DNA of 64,000 nt, taken from positions 1 through 64,000 of the forward strand of contig JAQTLE010000001.1 of the NCBI GenBank assembly GCA_028715055.1. The letters are read 5' to 3'. Source of the DNA: Sulfurovaceae bacterium. Its GTDB lineage: Bacteria; Campylobacterota; Campylobacteria; Campylobacterales; Sulfurovaceae. The position numbers and the translations under genes were made by a program. Of the stretch, positions 35,236-45,981 are shown in pieces. Under the pieces are notes generated by a model. The model made no database searches. It was not told the DNA's origin and saw nothing but the letters and a program-made list of their open reading frames with translations. Position 1 is the stretch's first letter, and the number at the start of each line of letters is the position of its first letter.

Positions 35236-37014
35236 ATGTGCGCTATTTTTGGCATAATAGGTAGTTATGATAACGATAAGGCAAAAGATGATTTCATGGC
35301 CCTAGCTCATAGAGGTGAGGATGATTATGCATTTGTGACAAATGAAAAATATTTTTTTGGAATTCATCGTTTGGCAATTACGTCATATGGAAAAGATATA
35401 GATCAGCCCTTTATAGATGAAGACTATACAGTAGTGTTTAACGGGGAGATATATAATTACAAAGAGTTAGCACTTACTCTTGGTATAGATGCATGTTCAG
35501 AAGCAAAGGTCATTTTGGAATCATATAAATTTTGGGGTGATAGTTTTGTAGAACAAATAAACGGGATGTTTGCAATAGCTATCTATGATGGCAATGAGCT
35601 AAAGCTTTTTCGTGACAATGTAGGCAAAAAACCGATTTTTTATTCATTGCAAAATGGTACACTTTGGTTTGCAAGCGAGATAAAGGCGCTAAAAAATGAT
35701 CTGCCTATGGATAAAAAAGCAATTTTGCCTTATCTGAGTTTCCAGACGACACTGGCTCCAAATACATTTTATACCAATATTTTTTCATTGCCAGCCGGGT
35801 CGTTTCTGAGATTCAAGGATGGAGAAATAATAATAAAATCACATTTTTTGCCATTAAAAAACAAAATTATATATACAAATTCCAAAGATGCCACAAGCGC
35901 CATAAAAGATGCATTCAAAGAGTCTGTATCAAAAAGGATTCCTGAAAGCAATATTCCTTGGGGAGCATTGCTCTCTGGCGGTATCGACTCATCATTAGTG
36001 GCCGCCATGGCATCTGTAGATAATAAGATAGACACATTTTGTATCGGTTATGAAGATAGATTTGCCTCCTATGACGAAAGGGAATATGCGAGCAAAGTGG
36101 CTAGACATATAGGCTCTAATCATCATGAAGCCATACTGACAAAAGAAAAGTTTTTTGATACCATAAATGAAGTAGAAGATGTATTGGATCAGCCCTTGGG
36201 TGATCCGGCTAGTATCCCATTATTTTCATTGTTAAAAGATGTCAAAGAGTACGGCAAAAGAGTAGTACTCACAGGAGATGGAAGCGATGAGCTTTTTTTG
36301 GGTTACAAAACATATAAAGAGTATCATGATATAGAACAAGCTTCACAGCTCAAATACAAAAATTGGCTACAAGGGTTTTTGAGATCTCATTATTCACCAA
36401 ACAAAGAATGGGAATGGTATAAGAGAGTTTTTGGGGATTCTTTGCTTTTTCGTTCGACCGCAGAACTTTTTACTGACCTTCAGCAAAACAGGCTTTTAAA
36501 ACAAAATGTCAAAGATGATAATTCTCTGCATTATCTAGAGGCATATTGGCAAGAGTTTGTCGAGAGCAGACGAACGAATATGATCGATTGGTACAGTTTT
36601 TGCGATATGAAGGTCAAACTCGGCGATCTATTTTTGACTAAGCTTGACAGGATAAGCATGGCTTGCGGTATCGAGGCAAGAAGCCCATTTTTGGACAAAG
36701 CCATTGTAAAGCTTGCCTTTAGCGTAGATCCGAATATTCGTTTTGGCGATACTTCTAAGTTTTTAATAAAACAAATTGCGTATGATTATTTGTCATCAGA
36801 TATCGTAGAGCGCAAGAAAAGAGGTTTTAGTTATCCATATATGGAGTGGCTATTGGAAGAAAATGAACTAGAGATCATTAGGCGAGTACAAAGAGAAAGA
36901 AAAATATTTAATAATGATACTTTAGAATTCATACTCTCAAAAGCGCCAAGCGGAGGGTTTAAACACCATATATTTGCACTGTATATGTTGTGCCGTTGGC
37001 TGGAAAGGAATTAG
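35236..37014 (+). CDS. asnB: Asparagine synthase-like glutamine amidotransferase
   Basis: 592 residues. Cys2 (MCAIFGIIG) is the glutaminase nucleophile, followed by HRGEDD and FNGEIYNY; the synthetase half has the PP-loop [12 protein letters not shown] and [13 protein letters not shown]. It makes an amide on a carboxylate using glutamine and ATP. It could be ordinary AsnB. But it opens the glycan locus, and AsnB homologues such as Francisella WbtH amidate uronic acid sugars in O-antigen clusters, so a sugar amidotransferase is also possible. RBS AAGGAG. Its stop overlaps the convergent dcd by 4 bp. Confidence 0.85.
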   Translation: MCAIFGIIGSYDNDKAKDDFMALAHRGEDDYAFVTNEKYFFGIHRLAITSYGKDIDQPFIDEDYTVVFNGEIYNYKELALTLGIDACSEAKVILESYKFWGDSFVEQINGMFAIAIYDGNELKLFRDNVGKKPIFYSLQNGTLWFASEIKALKNDLPMDKKAILPYLSFQTTLAPNTFYTNIFSLPAGSFLRFKDGEIIIKSHFLPLKNKIIYTNSKDATSAIKDAFKESVSKRIPESNIPWGALLSGGIDSSLVAAMASVDNKIDTFCIGYEDRFASYDEREYASKVARHIGSNHHEAILTKEKFFDTINEVEDVLDQPLGDPASIPLFSLLKDVKEYGKRVVLTGDGSDELFLGYKTYKEYHDIEQASQLKYKNWLQGFLRSHYSPNKEWEWYKRVFGDSLLFRSTAELFTDLQQNRLLKQNVKDDNSLHYLEAYWQEFVESRRTNMIDWYSFCDMKVKLGDLFLTKLDRISMACGIEARSPFLDKAIVKLAFSVDPNIRFGDTSKFLIKQIAYDYLSSDIVERKKRGFSYPYMEWLLEENELEIIRRVQRERKIFNNDTLEFILSKAPSGGFKHHIFALYMLCRWLERN

Positions 37015-37574
37015 TGTTTTAAAATCCTAGGCAGTGTAATGCCGGTTTGGTGTTGGTATTTGCCTTTACGATCTTTGTATGTGGTTTCGCATGGCTCATC
37101 ACCTTGTAAAAATAGTACTTGGGCTATGCCCTCATTTGCATAAATTTTGGCAGGTAATGGGGTGGTGTTTGAAATTTCAATAGTGATATGCCCCTCAAAT
37201 CCTGGCTCAAACGGTGTAACATTGACGATGATCCCGCATCTGGCGTATGTGCTTTTGCCCAGACATATTGCCAAAGTATCGCTTGGCATTTTGAAATATT
37301 CTACTGTACGTGCCAGAGCAAAAGAGTTTGGAGGGACTATACAAACATCCCCTTTAAAGTCAACGACATTTGCATCATCAAAATCTTTTGGGTCTACAAC
37401 TTGAGCGTTTATATTTGTGAAAATTTTAAACTCATCGCTTACTCTTATATCGTAGCCATAGCTGCTTAATCCATAGCTAACTACTCCGTGTCCCACCAAT
37501 GCTTCACAAAAAGGATTTATCATCTCTTCTTTTAGAGATTTTTCTCGTATCCAACTATCTGATTTAAGCCCCAT
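37011..37574 (-). CDS. dcd: dCTP deaminase
   Basis: 187 residues. The conserved block [27 protein letters not shown] (seen in parts: GKSTYARCG and [10 protein letters not shown]) and the C-terminal [13 protein letters not shown] match the trimeric dCTP deaminase family. It makes dUTP for thymidylate synthesis. It is oppositely oriented between asnB and the wbp genes, so it interrupts the glycan locus without taking part in it. Confidence 0.95.
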   Translation of the reverse strand: MGLKSDSWIREKSLKEEMINPFCEALVGHGVVSYGLSSYGYDIRVSDEFKIFTNINAQVVDPKDFDDANVVDFKGDVCIVPPNSFALARTVEYFKMPSDTLAICLGKSTYARCGIIVNVTPFEPGFEGHITIEISNTTPLPAKIYANEGIAQVLFLQGDEPCETTYKDRKGKYQHQTGITLPRILKH

Positions 37575-37715
37575 TTTTGTCCTTTTGTTGTCTAAACTAT
37601 TTAAAAATTATAGCATGAAGGCTTAAAAGTAGAATAATATTATTATATGGTAGTGTGGTAATAAACTTGATTGGATATAATTATACATATATTTTGCTGC
37701 ACAAGGATTTTTGGC

Positions 37716-38984
37716 ATGTCGATTAAAATTGGTATAATAGGTTTGGGTTATGTTGGGCTTCCGTTGGCTCATGCTTTTAGTGAAAAATATCCGGTTGTCG
37801 GTTTTGATATCAATACGGATCGTATCGATGAACTTTTGAATGGGTTTGACAGAACGCTGGAGCTCACAAGTGAACAGGTCAAGCAAAGCATTTCAAACGG
37901 TATGGTTTATACAACGAATCTCGAAGACCTCAAAGATAGCAATGTATTCATAGTCACTGTTCCAACTCCGATAGATGCAAGTAATGAACCGGACCTTACT
38001 CCTATTGTCAAATCTACCCAGAGTGTAGCAAAGGTTCTAAAAGAGGGCGATATAGTTATATACGAAAGTACCGTTTATCCTGGAGTTACAGAAGAGGTTT
38101 GTGTACCTCTTCTTGAAGAAGGAAGCGGGCTTAAGTTTAACGAAGGCTTTTTTTGCGGATATTCTCCTGAGAGGATAAATCCGGGCGACAAAGAACATAC
38201 AGTTACAAAGATACTAAAAATTACTAGCGGAAGCACACCGGAAATCGCCAAAAAAGTGGATGATCTATACAGATCTATCATCACGGCAGGTACTCATTTG
38301 GCACCTACAATCAAAGTGGCCGAAGCAGCCAAGGTCATAGAAAATACGCAAAGAGATGTCAACATAGCTCTTATCAATGAACTAGCACAGATATTCGACC
38401 TTATGGGTATAAATACGCATGATGTCATCGAAGCTGCAGCTACGAAGTGGAATTTCATTAAACTCTTTCCAGGACTTGTCGGCGGACATTGCATAGGTGT
38501 TGATCCATACTATCTCACACATAAAGCACAAAGTCTAGGTTATATGCCAAATCTTATTCTTGGTGCAAGACAGATCAATAACAGCATGAGTAAACTTATA
38601 GTCGATAAGACCATCAAACAAATGATAAAAGATGACAAAAAGCTCAAAGGCGCAAATGTACTTGTAATGGGCGTGACATTCAAAGAAAACTGTCCGGATA
38701 TGAGAAATTCAAAAGTGCTCGATATCATAAAAGAGCTTGAAGAGTATGAGTGTAAAGTCGATGTATATGATTATTGGGTTGATAGAAGCGATAGAGAGAC
38801 AAAACATCTTGGTTTTGTAGATGAGCTGCCATTAGACTCAGGTAAATATGATGCCATTATAGTAGCAGTCGGACATGATAAATTCAAACAAATCACCACA
38901 GAACAATACAAGAACATGTCAAGAGGCACTCCGATAGTAATGGATGTCAAAGGCATTGTAGAAAGCCCTACATGGAGATTGTAA
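37716..38984 (+). CDS. wbpA: UDP-N-acetylglucosamine 6-dehydrogenase (WbpA type)
   Basis: 422 residues from ATG 37716 after AAGGATT; the upstream frame to 37671 is rejected. N-terminal NAD fold IGIIGLGYVGLPLAHAF, catalytic Cys in LVGGHCIGVDPYYL. Members oxidise UDP-GlcNAc or UDP-GalNAc at C6 to the uronic acid. The next genes (3-oxidase, acetyltransferase, aminotransferase) show it starts the WbpA-B-E-D pathway to UDP-2,3-diacetamido-uronic acid. First gene of a long tight operon. Confidence 0.9.
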   Translation: MSIKIGIIGLGYVGLPLAHAFSEKYPVVGFDINTDRIDELLNGFDRTLELTSEQVKQSISNGMVYTTNLEDLKDSNVFIVTVPTPIDASNEPDLTPIVKSTQSVAKVLKEGDIVIYESTVYPGVTEEVCVPLLEEGSGLKFNEGFFCGYSPERINPGDKEHTVTKILKITSGSTPEIAKKVDDLYRSIITAGTHLAPTIKVAEAAKVIENTQRDVNIALINELAQIFDLMGINTHDVIEAAATKWNFIKLFPGLVGGHCIGVDPYYLTHKAQSLGYMPNLILGARQINNSMSKLIVDKTIKQMIKDDKKLKGANVLVMGVTFKENCPDMRNSKVLDIIKELEEYECKVDVYDYWVDRSDRETKHLGFVDELPLDSGKYDAIIVAVGHDKFKQITTEQYKNMSRGTPIVMDVKGIVESPTWRL

Positions 38985-39940
38985 TGAAGAATTTTGCACT
39001 TATCGGAGCAGCCGGATATATTGCTCCTAGGCATATGAAAGCCATCAAAGAGACGGGCAATAACTTAATTGTAGCGCTTGATAAATATGACGGTATCGGG
39101 ATAATGGATAGTCATTTTCCTCAAGCTGATTTTTTCACTGAGTTTGAAAGATTTGAGAATTTTATAGACCAGTGGCACAGAGAACAGAGCCAAAAGATAG
39201 AATATATCGCAATTACAAGCCCAAACTATCTGCATGCCAGCCATATAGGTTTTGCACTCAGAAACGGTGCTCACGCCATTTGTGAAAAACCTTTGGTATT
39301 AAATCCTAGCGATATAGATGCGCTTCAAAAAATAGAACAAGAAACAGGTAAAAAAGTTTATAATATTTTGCAGCTTAGGCTTCATGATTCGATAATTGCT
39401 CTGAAAGAAAAAATTGCAAAAGAGCTTGAAGCCGATCCACATAAAATATATGATATAGATCTTACATATCTTACAAGCAGAGGCAAATGGTATTTTGCAT
39501 CTTGGAAGGGTGATGAGTCTAAAAGCGGCGGGATCGCAAGCAACATTGGAGTACATTTTTTTGATATGCTCTCATGGATCTTTGGTCCTATAGAAGAAAA
39601 TATCGCACACATCAAGCAAAGCGATGCGAACGCAGGATATATGAAACTCAAAAATGCCCACGTTAGATGGTTTTTGAGCGTAAATTATGATTATATCCCT
39701 GAAGATATAAAAGCAAGCGGCAAGACAACATATAGAAGTATCATGGTTGACGGGCAAGAGTTTGAATTCAGCGAGGGCTTTACTGATCTTCATACAACCA
39801 GTTATAAACATATATTAGAAGGTGGCGGATTTGGGCTTGATGAGGCTAGGAATTCTATCAATATAGTTTCAAAGATTAGAAATTTGCCTGCATTGGGGTT
39901 AAGTGGAGATTATCATCCATTCTGCAAAAAGGTTCTTTAG
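38984..39940 (+). CDS. wbpB: UDP-N-acetyl-glucuronate 3-dehydrogenase (WbpB/WlbA type)
   Basis: 318 residues from ATG 38984, overlapping the wbpA stop (TAATG). Gfo/Idh/MocA family: NAD-binding FALIGAAGYIAPRHM, ITSPNYLHASH, CEKPLVLNP, and IGVHFFDMLSWIFG. It oxidises C3 of UDP-GlcNAcA to the keto sugar for transamination by the aminotransferase at 40588. Placement and length match WlbA, which recycles NADH with 2-oxoglutarate. Confidence 0.9.
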   Translation: MKNFALIGAAGYIAPRHMKAIKETGNNLIVALDKYDGIGIMDSHFPQADFFTEFERFENFIDQWHREQSQKIEYIAITSPNYLHASHIGFALRNGAHAICEKPLVLNPSDIDALQKIEQETGKKVYNILQLRLHDSIIALKEKIAKELEADPHKIYDIDLTYLTSRGKWYFASWKGDESKSGGIASNIGVHFFDMLSWIFGPIEENIAHIKQSDANAGYMKLKNAHVRWFLSVNYDYIPEDIKASGKTTYRSIMVDGQEFEFSEGFTDLHTTSYKHILEGGGFGLDEARNSINIVSKIRNLPALGLSGDYHPFCKKVL

Positions 39941-40584
39941 TGGAAGGCAAATATTTATCTCCGGACAAGTGGAAAAATAGAAAAAAAGCGCCGCAAAAAC
40001 AAGATGTGAAAGATCATTATTTTGCACATGAAACAGCCATTATCGATGAGAATGTAAAAATCGGTTCAAATACTAAAATTTGGCACTTTTCTCATATATT
40101 GAGCGGGAGCGATATAGGCTCAAATTGTTCTTTTGGACAAAATTGCGTCGTAGGGCCGAAGGTTAAAATCGGCAACGGCGTAAAAGTGCAAAACAATGTC
40201 TCCGTATACGAAGGCGTAGAGTGTGAAGATGATGTATTTTTGGGACCGTCTTGCGTATTTACCAATGTTACAAATCCAAGAGCTTTTATAGTAAGACGTG
40301 ATGAATTCAAGCCTACACTTCTCAAAAAAGGCTCAAGCGTAGGAGCAAATGCGACAATTATTTGCGGAGTTACAATAGGGGAGTATGCACTTATTGGCAG
40401 CGGAGCTGTTGTAAATCGTGATGTAAAGCCATATGCTCTTATGGCGGGCGTGCCGGCTCGTCAGATAGGATGGGTAAGCAAGGCAGGGAATACTTTGAAA
40501 TTTGATGACAATGGCGATGCAATTGATAGCTTTGATGGCAGCAGATACAGACTGGAAAATGATAATTTAATAGCGATAGGATAA
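39940..40584 (+). CDS. wbpD: Amino-sugar 3-N-acetyltransferase (WbpD/WlbB type)
   Basis: 214 residues, start GTG at 39940 overlapping the wbpB stop (TAGTG). Left-handed beta-helix hexapeptide repeats (IGSNTKIWHFSHILSG, IGNGVKVQNNVSVYEG, VGANATIICGVTIGEYALIG), the WbpD core FTNVTNPRAF. It acetylates the 3-amino group to give UDP-GlcNAc(3NAc)A. The N-terminal 25 residues are lysine-rich and extra relative to P. aeruginosa WbpD as I remember it. Confidence 0.9.
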   Translation: MEGKYLSPDKWKNRKKAPQKQDVKDHYFAHETAIIDENVKIGSNTKIWHFSHILSGSDIGSNCSFGQNCVVGPKVKIGNGVKVQNNVSVYEGVECEDDVFLGPSCVFTNVTNPRAFIVRRDEFKPTLLKKGSSVGANATIICGVTIGEYALIGSGAVVNRDVKPYALMAGVPARQIGWVSKAGNTLKFDDNGDAIDSFDGSRYRLENDNLIAIG

Positions 40585-40587
40585 ATA

Positions 40588-41682
40588 ATGAAAATCGATT
40601 TTGCAAACCTACAATACCAACATGAACTTTATAAAGATGAAATCGAACAAGCTTTGTTGTCAGTGGCAAGAAAATGCAATTTCATAATGGGTGAAGAGAT
40701 TGTGCAGCTTGAAGAATCTTTGCAAAATTTTACAGGCTCGAAACATGCTATAAGCTGCAGCAGCGGGACTGACGCACTTCTTTTGGCAATGATGGCTTTG
40801 GATATAAAGCCGGGTGATGAGATCATCACAACGCCGTTTACATTTATCGCTACAGCAGAAACCATTGCATTTTTGGGTGCAATACCTGTTTTTGTAGATA
40901 TAGATGAGATAACCTATAATATTGATCCGGCAAAGATAGAAGAAAAAATCACACCGAAAACAAAAGCTATAATTCCCGTGAGCCTATATGGCCAGCCGTG
41001 TGATATGGACGAGATCATGCTAGTTGCGGCAAAGCACGGTTTAAAAGTCATTATCGACGGAGCACAGAGTTTTGGAAGTACATACAAAGGCAAAAGCGAC
41101 AGCAACTTGGGTGATATCTCATGTACGAGCTTTTTCCCAGCTAAGCCACTTGGTTGTTATGGCGATGGGGGAGCTGTATTTACCAATGATGATGAGCTGG
41201 CAAGCAAGATTAAAAGCCTAAGAGTTCACGGACAAACCAAGAGGTATTATCATAAATATATCGGCATGGGTGGAAGACTTGATACTATCCAGGCAGCGGT
41301 ATTGAATGTTAAGCTGAAGTATTATGAAAAAGATCTAGTCTTGCGTCAAGAGGTAGCTTTAAAATACGATGAATCGCTAAAAAATAAAAATACAATATCT
41401 CTTATTTTGCCCGTTGTAAAAAATGACAGAACAAGTGCGTATGCGCAATATTCTATTAGAGTAAAAGATAGGGAAATATTGCAAGAAAAGCTCTTAAATG
41501 TTGGGATCCCTACGGCTGTGCACTATCCATTGCCTTTGCATTTACAAGAGTGTTTTGCATATCTGGGTTATAAAGCCGGTGATTTTCCTATTTCTGAAAC
41601 GGTCGCAAATGAGATCATGAGCCTGCCTATGAATCCGTACTTGAGCGACGAAGAGATAGATTATATAGCAGAGAATTTATAA
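40588..41682 (+). CDS. wbpE: PLP-dependent 3-amino transferase (WbpE/WlbC type)
   Basis: 364 residues, DegT/DnrJ/EryC1 family. PLP Lys in FFPAKPLGCYGDGGA, CSSGTDALLLAMMAL near the N-terminus, GMGGRLDTIQAAVL. It transfers an amino group to the 3-keto sugar made by the 38984 enzyme, using glutamate. In order wbpA-B-D-E the four genes are contiguous with 0-3 bp gaps, strong support for one pathway. Confidence 0.92.
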   Translation: MKIDFANLQYQHELYKDEIEQALLSVARKCNFIMGEEIVQLEESLQNFTGSKHAISCSSGTDALLLAMMALDIKPGDEIITTPFTFIATAETIAFLGAIPVFVDIDEITYNIDPAKIEEKITPKTKAIIPVSLYGQPCDMDEIMLVAAKHGLKVIIDGAQSFGSTYKGKSDSNLGDISCTSFFPAKPLGCYGDGGAVFTNDDELASKIKSLRVHGQTKRYYHKYIGMGGRLDTIQAAVLNVKLKYYEKDLVLRQEVALKYDESLKNKNTISLILPVVKNDRTSAYAQYSIRVKDREILQEKLLNVGIPTAVHYPLPLHLQECFAYLGYKAGDFPISETVANEIMSLPMNPYLSDEEIDYIAENL

Positions 41683-43650
41683 TTGAATTTTTTACCTATT
41701 GTAAACCATTCACTTGCTTATAATAGGGCTATAGACGGTCTTCGAGGCATAGCTATCTTGCTAGTGCTGCTGTTTCATTTGTTTCCGGCGCAATTTTCTT
41801 TTGGATATGTGGGAGTAGATATATTTTTTGTTCTTTCCGGATTTCTTATAACTCAAATCATATATACAAAATTAAAGTCAAACAAATTTAGTTTCGCAGA
41901 ATTTTATCGCAACAGGGTCAGGCGGATATTTCCTGCAATGCTTATCGTTTTGGCTAGTACATTTTTGATAGGCTATCTATTTTTATTTCCAAGTGAATTA
42001 GCGGCCCTTGGACGTAATATTCAATCATCCTCTTTATTTTATCAAAACTTCAGACTAATGGGCGAGGCAGGATATTGGGATGAAGCAAGCACCCTAAAAC
42101 CATTGCTTCATTTTTGGTCACTCTCTATAGAAGAACAATTTTACCTATTTTGGCCTATTTTGATTTTGATTCTGTATAAATTGAGATTAAATTTAACCCT
42201 TTCTTTGTTCATAACATTTTTAGCTCTTTTGATATTGCCCCAATTTGTCGCTATAGATCCTTTTTATCATTCACTATCTAGATTTTGGGAGCTTTGTCTT
42301 GGCGGAGTTGTTTTTGCCATTATAGATAGACACGGCATTTCTAATAAACTGTATCAATTTAGATTCGCGGTTTATCTGCTGTTTGTTGCAGCTATTGGTT
42401 TTGGGTATGGTAACAATTCTTTTAATGTTTTTAAGACATTATTTATTACCATCTCTGCCGGGTTGATGATAGCATTGCTAATATCGCATAAAAATCAAAA
42501 ATTTTTTTCAACATCATTTTTGGTATTTCTAGGGCTTATTAGTTTCCCTCTTTATCTATGGCATTATGTGCTTATAGCATATGCTCATATTTTTGGTATT
42601 AATGTGCCCGCAAATGGAATTTGGTTGGCTATAATTTCTATATTTTTGGCATATCTTACCTATATATTTGTAGAGATAAAAGCGAGAAAACAAACTAGCT
42701 ACATGTTTGCTTTTATATTGTTTATGATTGCAGTAGCATTCTGGTTTTTGGGTCAATATGCTTCTGAAGGTTTAATAAAAAGATCATTTATAAAATCTGA
42801 TACATACAGCACAGTCCGCATACAAAAAGACAAAAACGGGGAGATGCTTTTTCGCGCAGTGATGGGATATGATGCTTCGCAAGAATATATCAAAGCAACG
42901 ACATCTAAAAAAAGCGACAAATTTGTATTAATATTGGGAGATTCACATGCATATACAAGCTATGATGGGTTGAGTAAGGAACTAACCAAAAGAGGTTATG
43001 AGACAGTGCTTATGGCAAACAGTTCGTGTCTGCCTTTTTTGAATAACCCATTGGGTAGAAGCGAAACAGAAAGAATAAAGTGCCATTTAAAAAGTACAGA
43101 TATCTATAAATTTATATCCAAGCTTCATCCTCAAAAAGTCATTTTTATCTCTAGGGGCTTAAAATATATTACAAGACAAGGTTTCGGAGAGATAGATAAT
43201 GAAGAGAGCATAGCTAATCTTAGTTTTGGAACCCCATTATCTAATCAAAAATATCAAGAAAAGTTTTATGAAAATATAGATGATATATTTAGCTTTTTTG
43301 GGAAGAATAATATCGAGCTTTATTTTGTACTAGAAAATCCTGAGCTCGGGTTTTCTCCAAAAGAGTGCATGCAAAGACCGTTTGGAATATTCACTCCAAG
43401 AAAATGCAGTATATCATTAGATTCATATGAAAAACGTATGAGATCATATAATGCTACTATATATTTGATCTCAAAAAAATATCAAAATGTACATATACTT
43501 GATCCAAAAAACAGTTTTTGTGACAACAAGGAATGTCATGCGATAAAAAATGGTAAAATATTATATACAGACGATGACCACTTAAATATAGAAGGCTCTA
43601 TAGTTCAGGCCAGGGGATTGATAGGACAAATGTTTAATGATAAAAAGTAA
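41683..43650 (+). CDS. Membrane acyltransferase with SGNH domain (OafA-like)
   Basis: 655 residues, TTG start at 41683 directly after the wbpE stop. N-terminal acyltransferase-3 domain with about ten membrane helices (RAIDGLRGIAILLVLLFH at the start, RRIFPAMLI, HFWSLSIEEQFYLFWP), then a periplasmic SGNH hydrolase-like domain with ILGDSHAYTS (about 417-426, Ser421) and a closing DDDHLNIEG. Such two-domain proteins O-acetylate surface glycans in the periplasm. The likely substrate is the glycan of this locus. It overlaps the flippase gene by 14 bp. Confidence 0.88.
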   Translation: MNFLPIVNHSLAYNRAIDGLRGIAILLVLLFHLFPAQFSFGYVGVDIFFVLSGFLITQIIYTKLKSNKFSFAEFYRNRVRRIFPAMLIVLASTFLIGYLFLFPSELAALGRNIQSSSLFYQNFRLMGEAGYWDEASTLKPLLHFWSLSIEEQFYLFWPILILILYKLRLNLTLSLFITFLALLILPQFVAIDPFYHSLSRFWELCLGGVVFAIIDRHGISNKLYQFRFAVYLLFVAAIGFGYGNNSFNVFKTLFITISAGLMIALLISHKNQKFFSTSFLVFLGLISFPLYLWHYVLIAYAHIFGINVPANGIWLAIISIFLAYLTYIFVEIKARKQTSYMFAFILFMIAVAFWFLGQYASEGLIKRSFIKSDTYSTVRIQKDKNGEMLFRAVMGYDASQEYIKATTSKKSDKFVLILGDSHAYTSYDGLSKELTKRGYETVLMANSSCLPFLNNPLGRSETERIKCHLKSTDIYKFISKLHPQKVIFISRGLKYITRQGFGEIDNEESIANLSFGTPLSNQKYQEKFYENIDDIFSFFGKNNIELYFVLENPELGFSPKECMQRPFGIFTPRKCSISLDSYEKRMRSYNATIYLISKKYQNVHILDPKNSFCDNKECHAIKNGKILYTDDDHLNIEGSIVQARGLIGQMFNDKK

Positions 43651-44887
43651 GCCAAAAAACGAATTTAGTCGCAATGTCCTTGTTCTAATGACAGGCAGCA
43701 CAATCGCCCAAGCTATACCTGTTGCCATTAGCCCTATACTTACTCGTATGTACACGCCGGCAGATTTTGGCGTATTTGGATTATTTGTAGCAATTGTTGG
43801 ATTTTTTAGTGTTGTTTCAAGTGCGAGGTATGAGCAAGCTTTGCTAGTACCAAAAGATGACGAAGATGCGATAAATATACTGTCTTTGGGTCTTATAATA
43901 AATATTGCTGTATCCTTTGTAGCTTTTTTGATCATATTTATATTCCACAAATACATCTCAGATCTATTTGATAATAAAGATATCGATACATGGCTTTGGT
44001 TTGCTCCTTTGACCATATTTTTTATGGGACTATTTAATCTGCTGACATATTGGAATAACCGTAAAAAGCACTATTCAAATATAACAAATGCAACAATAAT
44101 AAAATCTGTAATACTCGCAACCTCGCAAATAATCCTAGGAACCATAAAAAGCGGGGCTTTCGGACTGATTGGCGGACAAATACTCTCGAGCGTATTTTCA
44201 AATATGAGATTAGCAAAAGCTATTTTTAATAACAAAAAACTTTTAAAATCTATTTCAAAAAGCGAAATGATACTCCAGGCTAAAAAATATATAGATTTTC
44301 CAAAATATCAAGCACCGCATGCGATGTTAAATAATTTATCTTCAAATTTTCCGACTTTTGTGTTTTCTAGTATTTTTAATATGGGCATAGTCGGCTTTTA
44401 TTCGCTTGCTACCAGGATAATATTTGCTCCACTTGGAATACTTTCAAATGCAAGTGCAAAGGTCTATAGTCAAAAGGTCAGCGAACTTTACAATGACGGC
44501 GGAGATAGTTACGGTTTTACTATTCGTTTTTTAAAATCTTTGGCAAAAAAGATAATTTTGCCGTTATCTATAATGGTTTTATTTGCGCCGACTATTTTTG
44601 CATTTGTTTTTGGGCAGAATTGGAGAGAGGCCGGAGTATATACTCAGATACTTTTCCCTTGGATATTTTTAAATCTATTGGTTTCGACCATATCTTTCAT
44701 ACCAAGTCTTGTTGGAATGCAAAAAAAAGCTTTTATTATCAGCATCGTGCAATTATTTTTAATTGTTATAGCGCTTTTTACGGGAGGATATTATCATAGT
44801 ATATATCTTGCGCTTTTTTTGTTTAGCATAGCAAATTGTTTGGTGCTTATTTACAATATGATTTGGATGGTTAGGGCTGTTAGATGA
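43637..44887 (+). CDS. Wzx-type polysaccharide flippase
   Basis: 416 residues with about 12 membrane helices (MATE/Wzx fold; RNVLVLMTGSTIAQAIPVAI at the N-terminus, AIVGFFSVVSSARYEQALL). It would turn lipid-linked oligosaccharide from cytoplasm to periplasm. Campylobacter pgl loci use the ABC flippase PglK, which is not seen here, so this protein may fill that role or serve another glycan. It overlaps neighbours on both sides. Confidence 0.87.
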   Translation: MIKSKPKNEFSRNVLVLMTGSTIAQAIPVAISPILTRMYTPADFGVFGLFVAIVGFFSVVSSARYEQALLVPKDDEDAINILSLGLIINIAVSFVAFLIIFIFHKYISDLFDNKDIDTWLWFAPLTIFFMGLFNLLTYWNNRKKHYSNITNATIIKSVILATSQIILGTIKSGAFGLIGGQILSSVFSNMRLAKAIFNNKKLLKSISKSEMILQAKKYIDFPKYQAPHAMLNNLSSNFPTFVFSSIFNMGIVGFYSLATRIIFAPLGILSNASAKVYSQKVSELYNDGGDSYGFTIRFLKSLAKKIILPLSIMVLFAPTIFAFVFGQNWREAGVYTQILFPWIFLNLLVSTISFIPSLVGMQKKAFIISIVQLFLIVIALFTGGYYHSIYLALFLFSIANCLVLIYNMIWMVRAVR

Positions 44888-45981
44888 AAGCATTGATAAT
44901 AGGTAATTATAAAAGCGTATTTGCAAAAGAGCTTCAAAGTGAGCTTGCCTTAAGAAAAATAGATGTTTATTTACTTGATTTTGAAACTCTGAAACTATAC
45001 AAAAATACAAATATATTTGATGAGAGTTATTGCCAAGCATTTGATAGATATCGTAAATTACCAAAAATTCATATGGTCTATAGAATGTACTATATAGCTA
45101 AATTTCTTCGCTCAAACTTTTTTGATGTAGTTAATATTCATACGGCCAGAGTTGTTTATGCTTCAATATTGCCATTTTTAACCAAACAAAAATTGGTAGT
45201 TACGGTCTATGGAAGCGATTTTTATCGCATGGGAATGATAGCCAGGAATATACAAAAATTATTATATAAAAAAGCAGATGTCATAACATTTACAAATCCT
45301 CTTACAAAACAAGGTTTTTTAGATTATTATGATGACTTTGAAGTTAAAAGCAGAGTTTGCAGGTTTGGATTAAAGACTTTGGATTTTATAGACAAGAATA
45401 GAAACAAAGACAGGTTGTCTATCAAAGAACATCTAGGCTATAGCTTGGACAAAATAATAGTCACCTGCGGCTATAATGCCACAAAAGGCCAGCAACACGA
45501 AAAAATTATAGAAAATATTTTAAAATTAAATACCAAGATATTGGATAAAATTCAATTTATATTTCCCATGACATATGGTGACAAGATACATAAAGATAAG
45601 ATAAAAAAAATATTGCAAGAAACAAGCTTAGACTATAAAGTACTTGAGAATTTTTTATTCGGGGATGATAATGCATATATCAAACTTGCTTCGGATGTGA
45701 TGATAAATATTTTACACACCGACAGTTTTTCCGGAAGCATGCAAGAGTTTTTGTATGCCAACAATATTGTAATAACCGGAAGTTGGCTGCCTTACAAAAT
45801 TTTTGACCAATTAGGGATTTATTATCACAAGATAGATTTTCTAGAAACGTTGGCTGATAAATTAATGGAAGTATTGAGTGATATGGACAAAGAAAAAACC
45901 GTGAAAAATGTGCAGATCATACATTTGCTCTCAAGCTGGGACAATAATATACAAAGTTGGATAGAAGCATATGAAAATTAA
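44884..45981 (+). CDS. Glycosyltransferase (GT4-like)
   Basis: 365 residues in a GT-B fold: N-terminal acceptor half with VVNIHTARVVYASILPFL and VTVYGSDFYRMGMI, then a UDP-sugar half containing TCGYNATKGQQHEKII. Resembles family-4 transferases but with weak end motifs, so donor and acceptor are open. Start overlaps the flippase stop (ATGA) and its end overlaps the next transferase by 11 bp. Confidence 0.8.
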   Translation: MKALIIGNYKSVFAKELQSELALRKIDVYLLDFETLKLYKNTNIFDESYCQAFDRYRKLPKIHMVYRMYYIAKFLRSNFFDVVNIHTARVVYASILPFLTKQKLVVTVYGSDFYRMGMIARNIQKLLYKKADVITFTNPLTKQGFLDYYDDFEVKSRVCRFGLKTLDFIDKNRNKDRLSIKEHLGYSLDKIIVTCGYNATKGQQHEKIIENILKLNTKILDKIQFIFPMTYGDKIHKDKIKKILQETSLDYKVLENFLFGDDNAYIKLASDVMINILHTDSFSGSMQEFLYANNIVITGSWLPYKIFDQLGIYYHKIDFLETLADKLMEVLSDMDKEKTVKNVQIIHLLSSWDNNIQSWIEAYEN

